Shown: piece by piece, positions 24,922 through 33,949 of the stretch | Position numbering within the stretch: position 1 is the first letter of the stretch | Layout: each line of letters opens with the position of its first letter | Assembly (NCBI GenBank): GCA_003228175.2 | Contig: QGNQ01000004.1 | Span: 1-64,000, forward strand | Reading direction: 5' to 3' | Length of the DNA stretch: 64,000 nt | DNA from: Chloroflexota bacterium | Lineage (GTDB): Bacteria > Chloroflexota > Dehalococcoidia > Bin125 | Program-made: the position numbers and the translations under genes | Notes under the pieces: model-generated | What the model saw: the letters and a program-made list of their open reading frames with translations, nothing else | Told to the model about the DNA's origin: nothing | The model's database searches: none

Positions 24922-25566
24922 ATGCGACGAATGCCACCCGGCGGACGGCCGGGCGGAATGCCCCCCTCTGGCAGGGGGGGCGGGCGACCGATGAGCCGCT
25001 GGCAGCGGCTCGCGACGTTTGATGGCCAGGTTCTGTCCGAGGTGTACCGCGATGAAGGCGCGACGCTGGCGTCGGTGCTGACGGTGGCGGTCGTAATGAC
25101 GGTGTCGTCATTGGGCGGGCTGCTGTGGGCGTTTCTCGAGGACGCGCCGAAGCTCGGTGAGTTCGCGCTGGATTCGGTGCTGATTGGCTCCGCCGCGGCG
25201 ACGGGCATGTTTTTCGTTTGGGCGGGGGTGGTGGCGCTGATCACGGGGCAGGGGTTGGGCGCGCGACCGGACGCGCGGGCGCTGCGCGGGACGGTGCGGA
25301 CGCTGGCGTTCTCCACGGTGCCGTTCGGCTGGTCGGTGTTCATCTTCGTGCCGGGGGCCGGGTTTGAGGTGGCGGTGGTGTCGATGGGGCTGCTGCTGCT
25401 GTCGACGACGCTGGCGACGCAGACGGTGCTGGGAAGTTCACTGGCGCGGGCGCTGGGCGGGAATGTGGTGGGGTTCTTTCTGTGGCTGACAGTGCTGAGT
25501 GAGTTGGTGACGTTCGCGGATCCGTTCGCGCCGGCGGCGTTCGTGTTCGAGCTGGGGGGGTTGTAG
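24922..25566 (+). CDS. Yip1-like integral membrane protein
   Basis: 214 residues. A Gly/Pro/Arg-rich cytoplasmic leader is followed by about five transmembrane helices (VLTVAVVMTVSSLGGLLWAFL, LIGSAAATGMFFVWAGVVALIT, LAFSTVPFGWSVFIFV, VAVVSMGLLLLSTTLA, VVGFFLWLTVLSELV). The spacing resembles the Yip1 domain of bacterial membrane proteins of unknown function. A GGGAG lies near the ATG. Likely monocistronic; REP-like elements follow it. Confidence 0.7.
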   Translation: MRRMPPGGRPGGMPPSGRGGGRPMSRWQRLATFDGQVLSEVYRDEGATLASVLTVAVVMTVSSLGGLLWAFLEDAPKLGEFALDSVLIGSAAATGMFFVWAGVVALITGQGLGARPDARALRGTVRTLAFSTVPFGWSVFIFVPGAGFEVAVVSMGLLLLSTTLATQTVLGSSLARALGGNVVGFFLWLTVLSELVTFADPFAPAAFVFELGGL

Positions 25567-25572
25567 GGCGGC

Positions 25573-25617
25573 GCCTCTCACCCCCTAGCCCCCTCTCCCC
25601 GGGGGGGAGAGGGGGAA
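25573..25617. repeat. REP-like palindrome
   Basis: Inverted arms ccccctctcccc and gggggagaggggg between the convergent Yip1-like and acyl-CoA synthetase genes. Confidence 0.75.
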
Positions 25618-25658
25618 CAAGAAAATGGGTGTTCGTTTCCCCTTCCTCTCTCCCCCAG

Positions 25659-25693
25659 CCCCTCTCTCCTTCCCTGGGGGAAGGAGAGAGGGG
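25659..25693. repeat. REP-like element with perfect 16-bp hairpin
   Basis: Perfect arms cccctctctccttccc and the complementary gggaaggagagagggg around a 3-base loop (tgg). Only 42 bp from the previous element, so the pair may act as one composite unit between convergent genes. It could also end transcription, but no T-tract follows. Confidence 0.75.
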
Positions 25694-25719
25694 AGCCGGA
25701 AGCGCGGTGAGTCCGAGTC

Positions 25720-25773
25720 GCGCTCGGCGCGGGGCTACCCGGGGGGCGCGCTCGGCGCGGGGCTACCCGGGGG
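25720..25773. repeat. Two direct 26-bp repeats at the end of the acyl-CoA synthetase gene
   Basis: Two copies of a 26-bp unit, gcgctcggcgcggggctacc plus six bases, at 25720-25745 and 25748-25773. The second copy contains the stop codon of the minus-strand gene (25763-25765), so a duplication there may have reset the C-terminus. Confidence 0.7.
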
Positions 25774-27193
25774 CGCGCTCTGCGCGACGTCGCCGCCAGG
25801 TGTTGAGGCGCTGCAGGGTGCGGGCGGCGGCGGGGACGCTGGTGAAGGTCGGGTAGCCAAGGGCGATGACGCGCTGCAGGAGGCCGCCGCTGAGCTGGGC
25901 GGTGAAGGGGTCGTGGGAGGTGGGGATGACGAGGGCGACGGGCTTGCCGATCTTGGCGAGGCGGGGGGTGGCTTGCTGGAGCTCTCGGAAGAGGCGATCC
26001 TGGCGTTTCTGCGCGAAGCCAGGATCCATTGCGCCGCCCCAGCTGGTGCCGATCTGGACGATGAGGGCATCCAGGTTGTCGTCGGCGGCGATGGTTTCGA
26101 GGGTAGGGGCGAGGTCGTCGCCACGCCAGAGAGACTGGGTGTCCACGGGGTTGCGAATGCTGGTGCCGGCGATGGGGGTGAGCTCGCGCAGGCGCTCGGC
26201 GGTAGCGACAGTGAGGTCCGGCAAGGTGAGGCCGAGGGAGGCGATATCGTCGGAGCCCTGCACGGAGAGGCCGCCGCCGCCGACGACGAGGGCGACGCGC
26301 TCGCCCTGGGGCACGGCGCCGAAGCGCCAGCCAACGAGCATGTCGATGGACTCTTGCATGCTGCCGACGAGCACGGCGTTGGCCTGAGTGGCGGCAGCGC
26401 GCCAGATGGCGCCGCTGCCGGCGAGGGAGGCGGTGTGGGAGCGGGTGGAACGGGCGCCGGCGTCGGTCATGCCGCCTTTAAGGAGGGCAACCGGCTTCTC
26501 GGCGGCGAGCTCGCGCAGGGCCTGGAAGAGGTCGCGCGCGTCGGGCAGGCCTTCGATGTAAGCGCCAACGAACTCGGTCTGGGGGTCGGCGAGGGCGTAG
26601 CGGCAGAGCTCGGCGGCGTTGACGTCGACGGCGTTGCCGAAGGAGACGACCTTGGAGAAGCGCAGGCCGCGCAGGGCGCCGTCGTAGATGACGGTGTTGG
26701 CGTTGGTGCCGCTCTGGGCCCAGAAGGCGACGGGGCCGGCGTCGGTGGGGCAGCCGCTGGCAAAGGCGAGGCCGCTGCCGGGGACGTAGAGCCCCAGGCA
26801 GTTGGGGCCGAAGACGCGGATGTTGAGTTCCTTGGCCCGGTGCACGATGCGCTGCTGGAGGGCGAGGCGGTCGGACTCGCCGGTCTCGGCGAAGCCGGCG
26901 GTGAAGAAATGCATGGAGCGGACACCCTTGGCGCCGGCGTCTTCCAGCATGGGCTCGACGCGGTCGGCAGGGATGGACGAGATCACGTGGTCGACGGGGC
27001 CGGGGATGGCGCCCAGGTTGGGGAAGACGGGCAGGCCCAGGATCTCGTCCGCGTTGGGGTTGACGGGATAGATCGTTTCGCAGCCTTGCTCGATGAGCGC
27101 GGAGACGAAGTTGGCGCCGCCGGGCCGGCTGGATGCGCCGACAACGGCGACGGCGCGGGGGTGAAAGATGGGGTCCAAGGGGTGATTGGCCAC
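25763..27193 (-). CDS. ADP-forming acyl-CoA synthetase, alpha-type (CoA-ligase) protein
   Basis: 476 residues. N-terminal CoA-binding Rossmann domain (FHPRAVAVVGASSRPGG ... YPVNP), then two succinyl-CoA-ligase-like domains. The phosphorylated His sits in GARSTRSHTASLAG, as in archaeal and bacterial ADP-forming acetyl-CoA synthetases. The ATP-grasp beta domain is missing, so a partner encoded elsewhere would be needed for ATP formation. I chose GTG at 27193 (AGGAG six bases upstream), with a TATGCT -10 near 27222; an ATG at 27226 overlaps that box. It may convert acyl-CoA to free acid with energy capture. Neighbours include a CaiB-type racemase or transferase. Confidence 0.85.
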   Translation of the reverse strand: MANHPLDPIFHPRAVAVVGASSRPGGANFVSALIEQGCETIYPVNPNADEILGLPVFPNLGAIPGPVDHVISSIPADRVEPMLEDAGAKGVRSMHFFTAGFAETGESDRLALQQRIVHRAKELNIRVFGPNCLGLYVPGSGLAFASGCPTDAGPVAFWAQSGTNANTVIYDGALRGLRFSKVVSFGNAVDVNAAELCRYALADPQTEFVGAYIEGLPDARDLFQALRELAAEKPVALLKGGMTDAGARSTRSHTASLAGSGAIWRAAATQANAVLVGSMQESIDMLVGWRFGAVPQGERVALVVGGGGLSVQGSDDIASLGLTLPDLTVATAERLRELTPIAGTSIRNPVDTQSLWRGDDLAPTLETIAADDNLDALIVQIGTSWGGAMDPGFAQKRQDRLFRELQQATPRLAKIGKPVALVIPTSHDPFTAQLSGGLLQRVIALGYPTFTSVPAAARTLQRLNTWRRRRAERAPG

Positions 27194-27221
27194 GCGGGTC
27201 TCCTGTTCGGGGTCGGGCGGG

Positions 27222-27227
27222 AGCATA
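27222..27227 (-). promoter_or_regulatory. Candidate -10 (TATGCT) for acyl-CoA synthetase gene
   Basis: TATGCT on the minus strand, 28 bp before the chosen GTG at 27193. No clear -35 element. Confidence 0.4.
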
Positions 27228-27278
27228 GCTGGTGGCGGCGGCAGCGGCGGAGCGACACGCGCAGGTGGCGCGGTCCCG

Positions 27279-27284
27279 TACGCT
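27279..27284 (+). promoter_or_regulatory. -10 box (TACGCT) of leaderless MFS gene
   Basis: TACGCT, seven bases (gtcgcgc), then ATG at 27292. No Shine-Dalgarno is present, which supports a leaderless mRNA. Confidence 0.6.
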
Positions 27285-27291
27285 GTCGCGC

Positions 27292-28623
27292 ATGTCTATG
27301 GAGCCAGCCGTAGCATCGTTGACGGCGTCGCAACGTCACGCGTACGAGCGCAATCTGCGCGTGTACTACGTGTTCAAGCTGCTCTCCGAGATGTGGCTGC
27401 TGCTGCCGATTTGGGTGGCGTACCTCCTGCTCGAGCGCGGGCTGAGCGTGGGCGAGGTGACGCTGATCGAGGCGCCGTTCTGGCTGGCGGTGGCGGTGTC
27501 AGAGGTGCCGACGGGGGCGGTGGCGGATCGCTGGGGGCGGCGCACGTCGTTGATCCTGGGCGCGCTGACGACGGCGGTGGCGATCCTGGCGTTCGGCTTG
27601 GCATCGACGCTGCCGCTGATCCTGCTCTCGTATTTGGTCTGGGCGGTCGCGATGACGTTCACGTCCGGGGCGGATAGCGCGCTGCTGTACGACTCGCTGA
27701 AGCAGCTGGGGCGGGAGCGCGAGTTCGAGCGCATCGCGGGGCGGGGGGCGGCGATGCTGGCGGTGGGGCTGGTGATCGCGACGCTGGCGGGCGGCCCCGT
27801 GGCGAAGGCGATCGGGCTGCAGGAGACGATCTTCCTGAGCGCTGGGACGATGCTGCTGGCGGCGACGGCGGCGTGGATGTTCACGGAGCCGCCCCACCGG
27901 TCGGCGGGGGAGTCGGTGTCGTACAGGGCGGGGCTGCGGCTGGCGGCGGCGACGGTGCGCGGTGCGCCGCCGGTGCGCGCGATCATTCCGCTGGGCGCGG
28001 TGCTGATGGCGGGGACGGTGGTGCTGGTGGTGCTGAGCCAGCCGTTCTTGCTCTCGCACGGGTACTCGGTGGGCTGGGAGTTCTCGCTGCTGCAGGTCCC
28101 GCTGGCGATGACGGGGATCTTGGGCGGGTTGCTGGCGTTCCGTCTGCTGCGGAGGGCGGGGATGGCCGGCACGATGTCGACCTTGGTGCTGATCGTGGTG
28201 GTGGCCTATGTGGGCGCGGCGCTGTGGAACAACGTGGGCGCGATCGCGTTCCTGGCGCTGATCCCGCTGGCGCGCTCAATCACGGAACCGACCGTGGCGG
28301 GGTACATCAACCATCGCGTGCCGTCGGGGCAGCGGGCGACGGTGCTGTCGCTGCACTCGGTGGCGTTCAGCCTGGCTCTCGCACCGATCATGCCGATCCT
28401 GGGCTTCAGCGCAGACGAACTCGATCTGACGATGGCGTTCGCCGCGGCGGCGGGGCTGATTGGCGGGTTGTCGCTGCTGACGGGCGCGTTGTGGCTGCGG
28501 GCGCATCGGTCGCATCCGCTGCCGGAGGAGCCGGCGCTGATCGCCCGGGAGGGGCTGCCGCTGGCACCGGAGCACGCGTTCGCGGCGCCGCTGGAGTCGG
28601 GCTTGGAGGTGCGAGAGGAGTAG
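27292..28623 (+). CDS. Major facilitator superfamily transporter
   Basis: 443 residues, about 12 transmembrane helices in two halves. MFS motif A is present between helices 2 and 3 (GAVADRWGRRTSL). Substrate not readable; the general pattern is that of MFS_1 efflux or uptake carriers. The start at 27292 follows a TANNNT box by seven bases. It is divergent from the acyl-CoA synthetase gene and convergent with the CaiB-type gene. Confidence 0.9.
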   Translation: MSMEPAVASLTASQRHAYERNLRVYYVFKLLSEMWLLLPIWVAYLLLERGLSVGEVTLIEAPFWLAVAVSEVPTGAVADRWGRRTSLILGALTTAVAILAFGLASTLPLILLSYLVWAVAMTFTSGADSALLYDSLKQLGREREFERIAGRGAAMLAVGLVIATLAGGPVAKAIGLQETIFLSAGTMLLAATAAWMFTEPPHRSAGESVSYRAGLRLAAATVRGAPPVRAIIPLGAVLMAGTVVLVVLSQPFLLSHGYSVGWEFSLLQVPLAMTGILGGLLAFRLLRRAGMAGTMSTLVLIVVVAYVGAALWNNVGAIAFLALIPLARSITEPTVAGYINHRVPSGQRATVLSLHSVAFSLALAPIMPILGFSADELDLTMAFAAAAGLIGGLSLLTGALWLRAHRSHPLPEEPALIAREGLPLAPEHAFAAPLESGLEVREE

Positions 28624-28637
28624 GGCGCGTGGCGCTG

Positions 28638-29876
28638 TCAGGCCACCGCGCCCGACTCTCGATGGGCGGCGATGGCGGCGTCGTCCAGGCCGAGGGTGCG
28701 GAGGACGGCATCGGTGTCGCGGCCGGGGGCGGGGGCGGCGGTGCGGACGGAGCCGGGGGTGGCGCTGAGCTTGGGAGCGATGCCGATCTGTTGCATCGGG
28801 CCGGTCGGGCCGGGCACGTTGAGGATCATGTCGCGGGCGCGGGTGTGGGGGTCGGTGGCGGCTTGGGCGGGGGTGAGGACGGGGGCGGCGCAGACATCCG
28901 TCTGGGTGAGGAGCGCGAACCATTCGTCTGCGGTCTTGGTGCGGAAGATGTCGGTGAGGGCCTGGTGCAGTTGGGCACGCGTGCTGGGGGCCGGGTCGTT
29001 CTGGAGGGGGAGCAGGTCCTCACGACCGACGACGGCGCAGAAGTTGGCGAAGAACTTAGGCTCGACGGCGCCGAGGCTGAACCAGCGGTCGTCGGCGGTG
29101 GGGTAGACGTCGTAATAGGGGGCGCCGCCGTTGAGCACGTAGGTGCGGGGGGCGAGGTCCGTGCCAATGGCGAAGTGGGCAGCCATGGGGGCGGTGAGCA
29201 GGGAGAGAACGCCGTCGGACATGGCGATGTCGATGTTCTGACCCTGGCCGGTCTGCTGTCGGGCGACGACGGCGGTGAGGATGGAGAAGGCGGCCATGAG
29301 ACCGCCACCGGCGAAGTCGGCGAGGACGTTGAGGGGGATGGCGGGGCGGGCGAGACCGTTGGGGCCGGGGGCGTCGCTGCCGGAGGCGGCGAGGGCGCCG
29401 GTGGTGGCGAGGTAGTTGATGTCGTGGCCAACGTGGGCGGCGTAGGGGCCGTCCTGGCCGTAGCCGCTGAGGGAGCAATAGATCAGGCGCGGATTGCGGG
29501 CGGCGAGGGTGTCGTAGTCGACGCCGAGCCGCGCAACGACGCCGGGTCGAAAGCCCTCCAGGACGATGTCGGCCTGGTCCGCGAGGCGATAGAAGAGTTC
29601 GCGGGCGGCGTGGGTCTTGAGGTTGAGCGCGAGGGAGCGTTTGTTGCGACGCAGGGTGGCGTCGGAGGCGGCGCGGCGGCGAGAGGTTTCGTCTTGCGCG
29701 ACTGGCGCATCGGGGAGGCGGACATCGCGGGCGTCGTCGACGACGAGGACGTCGGCGCCCATGTCGGCGAGGAGCATGGTGCAGTAGGGGCCGGGGGCGA
29801 GTCGGGTGAGGTCGAGGACCTTAAGGGCTTGGAGCGCCAAGGGCGGTTGAGGGGTGGGGTGGGTGTCCGGCGGCAT
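28638..29876 (-). CDS. CaiB/BaiF-family CoA transferase, alpha-methylacyl-CoA racemase-like
   Basis: 412 residues. Class III CoA-transferase fold; the segment VGHDINYLATTG with its His and the downstream LADFAGGG with its Asp match the catalytic pair of alpha-methylacyl-CoA racemase more than formyl-CoA transferase. The N-terminus (LKVLDLTRLAPGPYCTMLLADMGADV) and LEGFRPGVVARLG are family hallmarks. It likely acts in branched-chain fatty-acid, steroid or bile-acid-like acyl-CoA degradation. AGGAAG lies four bases before the ATG. With the ADP-forming synthetase nearby it suggests acyl-CoA catabolism. Confidence 0.9.
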   Translation of the reverse strand: MPPDTHPTPQPPLALQALKVLDLTRLAPGPYCTMLLADMGADVLVVDDARDVRLPDAPVAQDETSRRRAASDATLRRNKRSLALNLKTHAARELFYRLADQADIVLEGFRPGVVARLGVDYDTLAARNPRLIYCSLSGYGQDGPYAAHVGHDINYLATTGALAASGSDAPGPNGLARPAIPLNVLADFAGGGLMAAFSILTAVVARQQTGQGQNIDIAMSDGVLSLLTAPMAAHFAIGTDLAPRTYVLNGGAPYYDVYPTADDRWFSLGAVEPKFFANFCAVVGREDLLPLQNDPAPSTRAQLHQALTDIFRTKTADEWFALLTQTDVCAAPVLTPAQAATDPHTRARDMILNVPGPTGPMQQIGIAPKLSATPGSVRTAAPAPGRDTDAVLRTLGLDDAAIAAHRESGAVA

Positions 29877-29992
29877 GGCGCTTCCTGACTAACGGGGATG
29901 GTGCACTAGCAGGGATGCTGCGGGCGGAGGTCGGACGGCGTCAAGGCGCTGCGGTTGGGGGAGGCGCCTGGGGGACGGGGCGGGACCGGTCG

Positions 29993-30021
29993 TTGGCATT
30001 GGCCTGCGCGATGCGTACGAT
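29993..30021 (+). promoter_or_regulatory. Promoter of tRNA-Ala
   Basis: TTGGCA (29993-29998), 17-bp spacer, TACGAT (30016-30021). It is the best sigma-70-type -35/-10 pair upstream of the tRNA, whose first base is 17 bases after the -10. Confidence 0.65.
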
Positions 30022-30037
30022 GGTCGGCGACTGTTCT

Positions 30038-30113
30038 GGGGCTGTAGCTCAGTTGGGAGAGCGTCTGACTGGCAGTCAGAAGGTCGTGGGTTCGAACCCC
30101 TCCAGCTCCACCA
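30038..30113 (+). tRNA. tRNA-Ala (anticodon GGC)
   Basis: 76 bases with encoded CCA. Acceptor stem ggggctg pairs with cagctcc, including the G3-U70 wobble pair that identifies alanine tRNA. Anticodon loop ctggcag gives GGC at 30071-30073. D-arm and T-loop (ttcgaac) are standard. The T-stem has one U-U mismatch (positions 50/64). Confidence 0.97.
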
Positions 30114-30369
30114 GTACCCCTGCATCGCGATGGGGAGGCCGGATGACGGCGGCGACCGACGCCTTGCGATCCCCGATCGATCCCCCCCCACCTGGGAACT
30201 CGCACGGCGGGCGCGGGCGGCGACGCTTGCGTCTGTGGTGCTCGATCTTGCGGGATACCGCGACAGCGGGGACGGCTTCGGGCCGCGGCGAGAGCCGGCG
30301 ACGGGGGAGCGCGACGAGGCTAGGCTGGGCGCTGATCGTTCCAGAACCGCGTTCCGCGAAGGAGGTCTC

Positions 30370-30777
30370 ATGTCTGCCCCCAGTGTGTACCCGACCCTTG
30401 GATACATCGATGCAAAAGCGGAGATTGATTGGCTGACATCCGCGTTCGGCTTTACAGCGACGCTGGTTGTGCCCGGCGAGGGGGATGCGATCGTGCACGC
30501 GGAGCTGCGGACGGGCAACGGCATGGTGATGCTTTCGACGCTGCGGGAGGATCCGGCCGGGCCGGCACGGCGCGCGTCGCAGGAGTTCCGTGTGGCGGAC
30601 CACGGGGTGTATGTGGTGGTGGGGGATGTGGACGCGCACCACGCGCGGGCGGTCGCGGCGGGGGCGGAGATCGTGATGCCGCCCACGGACCAGGAATACG
30701 GCTCGCGCGACTACGCCGCGCAGGACCCGGAAGGACACTTGTGGAGCTTCGGCACGTATCAGCCGGAGGAGGGTTAG
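30370..30777 (+). CDS. VOC-family (glyoxalase/bleomycin resistance-like) protein
   Basis: 135 residues from ATG at 30370, preceded by GAAGGAGG. Two beta-alpha-beta-beta-beta modules typical of the vicinal-oxygen-chelate fold (VYPTLGYIDAKAEIDWLTSAFGFTA; VYVVVGDVDAHHARAVAAGAEIVMPPTDQEYGSRDYAAQDPEGHLWSFG). The C-terminal YGSRDYAAQDPEGHLW segment with a metal-ligand His resembles PhnB/YagJ-like members. Substrate unknown. The 256 bp before it hold the tRNA 3' end and a possible -10 (TAGGCT near 30330), with nothing else recognised. It overlaps the convergent GGDEF-EAL gene by 4 bp. Confidence 0.87.
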   Translation: MSAPSVYPTLGYIDAKAEIDWLTSAFGFTATLVVPGEGDAIVHAELRTGNGMVMLSTLREDPAGPARRASQEFRVADHGVYVVVGDVDAHHARAVAAGAEIVMPPTDQEYGSRDYAAQDPEGHLWSFGTYQPEEG

Positions 30778-32936
30778 GAGGCGCGGCGCAGATCGCGCGT
30801 TGGCAGCTCGGTGAGACGGGCGGTGCGGCCGCTGATCACCATTTGGTGGATGTCGGCGTCCGGAGCGGGGCGATGGAACGCGAAGCCCTGGGCAAGCCGG
30901 CAGCCGAGCGCGATCAACATGGGGGCGTCATCCTCCCGCTCCACGCCCTCCGCGATCACGTAAGCGCCGAAGTCGTGGGCCAGGCTGGCGATGGAGCGGA
31001 CGATGGTGCGCTGACCGGCGTCCGCGCGTAAGTCAGTGACGAAGGCACGATCGATCTTGATGACGTCGGCGGGGAAGTCGTTGAGGTATTCGAGGCTAGT
31101 GTAGCCGGTGCCGAAGTCGTCCAGGGCGATGCGCACGCCGGCGCTGCGCAGCGCCTGGAGGTTCTCGCGAACCCGCCCCGTGTGTTCAACCAGGGCGGTC
31201 TCGGTGATCTCGACGACGAGTTGGCCGGCCGGAAAGCCACTCGCGGTCAGGGCGGCGAGGACAGCGGCAGGAAAGCCTTCGTCCTGTAGTTCGTGGCCAG
31301 AGGCGTTGACGGAGAGGGTGAAGGTGTCCGGGGCGCCGGCGTCCAGCCAGGTGCAGGCGTCGCGCAGGGCGGTGCGCAGGACGTAGGCGTCCAGTTGGTC
31401 GATCAGGCCGGCTTCTTCGGCCAGGGGGATGAAGCGGCTGGGGGGGATGGGGCCGGCGATGGGGTGAGTCCAGCGAACGAGCGCTTCGACTCCGGTGGTG
31501 GCGCGGCTGGCGAGGTCCGTGACGGCCTGGTAGTGCACGTCCAGGCTACCGTCGGCGATGGCGCGGCAGAGGTCGGCTTCAACCTGCATGCGATCGGTGG
31601 CGGCCTCATGCATTTCGTGGGTGAAGCAGCGCACCAGGTCGCGACCGGCGGCCTTGGCGGCGTACATCGCCAGGTCCGCCTGCCGCAGGAGGTCCTCGGC
31701 GGCTTGTTCGCCGTAGCTGGTGGTGACGCCGATGCTGGCCGTGACGGTGATCGCTCGCTCTTCGACCTGGACGGGCTCAGACAGCGCTAGACGGATGCGC
31801 TCGCCGATCGCCTCGGCGGCGAGGCTACTGGCGTCGAGCACGACGGCGAACTCGTCCCCACCGAGACGGATGACTTCGCCGACCTCGTCGACGGAATCGC
31901 CGAGGCGCTCGGCGACGGTGACGAGCAGGGTGTCGCCAGCGTTGTGCCCGTAGCTGTCGTTGATGTGCTTGAAGTTGTCGAGGTCAATCAGGAGGAGGGA
32001 GACGACGCCGCCGTACCTGCCGCTGTAGGCGATGCCGATCTCCAACCGCTTCTCCAGCATGGCGCGGTTGCCGAGCCCGGTGAGGCGGTCGTGGAGCGCG
32101 TTGTGCAGCAGATCGGCTTCGCGACGCCGGACCTCTTGGGTCATGTGGTTGAAGGAAGCGGCAAGCTCCGCGAGTTCGCGCGGTCCGGACTCGAGGAGGG
32201 GCTCGGAGAAGTCCCCGGAGGCGACCCGGGCGGCGGCGTGGCGGACGCGGTTGACGGGCCGGACGATCGATCGCTGGAGCGCGAAGAGGGCGGCGAGGAG
32301 GAAGAGCGAGGTGAACCCGGCGACGGCGAAGGTGTAGACCACGTGGTGTTCGCGGGTGGATTCGACCAGGGCGATCTCTTCCTGCGCCTCCAGGATGGAG
32401 ATCTCGTGGCCGCGGAGGAATGCGTCGGCCGATGCGGCGAGGTCACCGAAGATCACCATCAGGCGTGGGTCGGTGATGCCGATGATCTCATCCTGCACCT
32501 GGCGAAAGCGACTGACACCCGTCTGCCAGTAGCCGATCGCGAGCGAGAGGTCGGCCTCCTCCTCGCGGAAGGAGTCACCCTTGGCGGGGTCGTGGTGCAG
32601 GGCCTCGATCTCGGCGTCGATCTCGGCAACCTGCAGGTCGAGGCGTTGGAGGGCCGCATCGCCACCGAAAGGGGAGAGGGCGTACTCGCCGATGAGGGCC
32701 GTCGCGTTCGCGACCTGCGAGGCGAGGACCACGAGCGGAATGGCTTCTTGCTGGAGCTCATGATTGGCGTCCTTGGTGCGCTCCGTCAGCAGCGATGCAG
32801 ACCAGATGCTGAAGAGACCGATGCCGATCGTTGTCAGCACCATGAGGCCGCCGAGCAGCAACAGGCGGCCGCGAACGCTGAGGACGTGGCGCGGGCGCCG
32901 GAGCGCGGGACGGATGCTCGCCAGTTGCATGCGCAT
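30774..32936 (-). CDS. Membrane GGDEF-EAL cyclic-di-GMP enzyme with HAMP domain
   Basis: 720 residues. Two transmembrane helices (about 25-47 and 195-215) flank an extracytoplasmic helical sensor, followed by HAMP (RSIVRPVNRVRHAAARVASGDF), GGDEF (about 280-440) and EAL (about 460-705). The cyclase site RLGGDEF and phosphodiesterase residues (VEALVRW, ITETAL, DDFGTGYTSLEYL, KIDRAF) are complete, so both making and breaking of c-di-GMP are possible. I chose ATG at 32936 (AAGGGAG eight bases upstream) rather than the longer frame to 33008. It stands alone, divergent from the TauD-family gene. Confidence 0.95.
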   Translation of the reverse strand: MRMQLASIRPALRRPRHVLSVRGRLLLLGGLMVLTTIGIGLFSIWSASLLTERTKDANHELQQEAIPLVVLASQVANATALIGEYALSPFGGDAALQRLDLQVAEIDAEIEALHHDPAKGDSFREEEADLSLAIGYWQTGVSRFRQVQDEIIGITDPRLMVIFGDLAASADAFLRGHEISILEAQEEIALVESTREHHVVYTFAVAGFTSLFLLAALFALQRSIVRPVNRVRHAAARVASGDFSEPLLESGPRELAELAASFNHMTQEVRRREADLLHNALHDRLTGLGNRAMLEKRLEIGIAYSGRYGGVVSLLLIDLDNFKHINDSYGHNAGDTLLVTVAERLGDSVDEVGEVIRLGGDEFAVVLDASSLAAEAIGERIRLALSEPVQVEERAITVTASIGVTTSYGEQAAEDLLRQADLAMYAAKAAGRDLVRCFTHEMHEAATDRMQVEADLCRAIADGSLDVHYQAVTDLASRATTGVEALVRWTHPIAGPIPPSRFIPLAEEAGLIDQLDAYVLRTALRDACTWLDAGAPDTFTLSVNASGHELQDEGFPAAVLAALTASGFPAGQLVVEITETALVEHTGRVRENLQALRSAGVRIALDDFGTGYTSLEYLNDFPADVIKIDRAFVTDLRADAGQRTIVRSIASLAHDFGAYVIAEGVEREDDAPMLIALGCRLAQGFAFHRPAPDADIHQMVISGRTARLTELPTRDLRRAS

Positions 32937-33090
32937 GTGATGGCTCCCTTGTGATTCTCGGCGGCGGGAGCCGATCGTCGTACGCCACCGGCCAGGCTGA
33001 CACGCCAACGGGCCAGGCTGAGTGGCCGGAGGCGGCGCGACGGCGGGGGGCCGGGTGGCCTAGCCTCGCGCGGCAAGGAGGAGGGAAGTC

Positions 33091-33936
33091 ATGTCGTACG
33101 AGCACATCCGGGTGGAGCCACTGACGCCGACGATCGGCGCGACCGTGGAGGGCGTCGATCTGCGGGAGCCGCTGCCGGACGCGGTCTTTGCGGAGATCGA
33201 GCAGGCCTGGCTTTCGCACTTGGTGATTTTCTTTCGGGATCAGCACCTGAGTCCGGAACAGCATCTGGGGCTGGGGCGTCGGTTCGGGGAGTTGCACGTG
33301 CATCCGGCGGCGCCGTACGCCCACGACAATCCGGAGTTGATGGTGATTCACGCGGATGCGGACTCGCATCGGATCAATGGGGAGGGCTGGCACAGCGATG
33401 TGTCGGCGGACATTGAGCCACCGATGGCCAGCATCCTGCACCTGCACCAGGTCCCGAGCCGCGGCGGCGACACCTGCTGGTCGAACATGTATGCCGCCTA
33501 CGAGGCCCTGTCACCGGCGATGCAGGCGTTGCTCGATCCGATGACCGCGCAGCATGTGGCGGACTACACGGGCAACTACGGCGATCACGCGCCGCAGCGC
33601 GAGTCGCCGCGGGCGGTGCACCCGGTGGTACGGGTGCATCCGGCGACGGGGCGCAAGGCGCTTTACGTGAATGCGGGCTTCACGAAGCGGATCGTGGATC
33701 TTTCGCGTGAGGAGAGCCGGGCGATGCTGGCCTTCTTGTTCGAACACGTGAAGGACATCAACTTCCAGTGCCGCTTCGAGTGGCAGGCGGACTCGATCGC
33801 GATGTGGGACAACCGCTGCACACAGCACATGGCGGTCTGGGATTACTTCCCGGAGACGCGCAGCGGGATTCGGGTGACGATCAAGGGCGACCGGCCGTTC
33901 AACCCGGAGGCTGGGGGCTCGCCGGCTGAGAGGTAG
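33091..33936 (+). CDS. TauD/TfdA-family Fe(II)/2-oxoglutarate dioxygenase
   Basis: 281 residues. The Fe(II) ligands are in EGWHSDVSADIEPP (His and Asp) and CTQHMAVWDY (distal His); the 2-oxoglutarate Arg lies in RSGIRVTIKGDRP. Typical family members oxidise taurine, 2,4-D or related acids. The substrate is not clear. GGAGGGAAG precedes the ATG; a TAGCCT -10 sits about 30 bp upstream. Confidence 0.92.
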   Translation: MSYEHIRVEPLTPTIGATVEGVDLREPLPDAVFAEIEQAWLSHLVIFFRDQHLSPEQHLGLGRRFGELHVHPAAPYAHDNPELMVIHADADSHRINGEGWHSDVSADIEPPMASILHLHQVPSRGGDTCWSNMYAAYEALSPAMQALLDPMTAQHVADYTGNYGDHAPQRESPRAVHPVVRVHPATGRKALYVNAGFTKRIVDLSREESRAMLAFLFEHVKDINFQCRFEWQADSIAMWDNRCTQHMAVWDYFPETRSGIRVTIKGDRPFNPEAGGSPAER

Positions 33937-33949
33937 CCGGGGACTTCGG

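Noticed and set aside
30114..30369. Possible small gene between tRNA-Ala and the VOC gene
   Set aside because: The open frame fused to the VOC gene has no Shine-Dalgarno or recognisable sequence, while GGAGG precedes the ATG at 30370.
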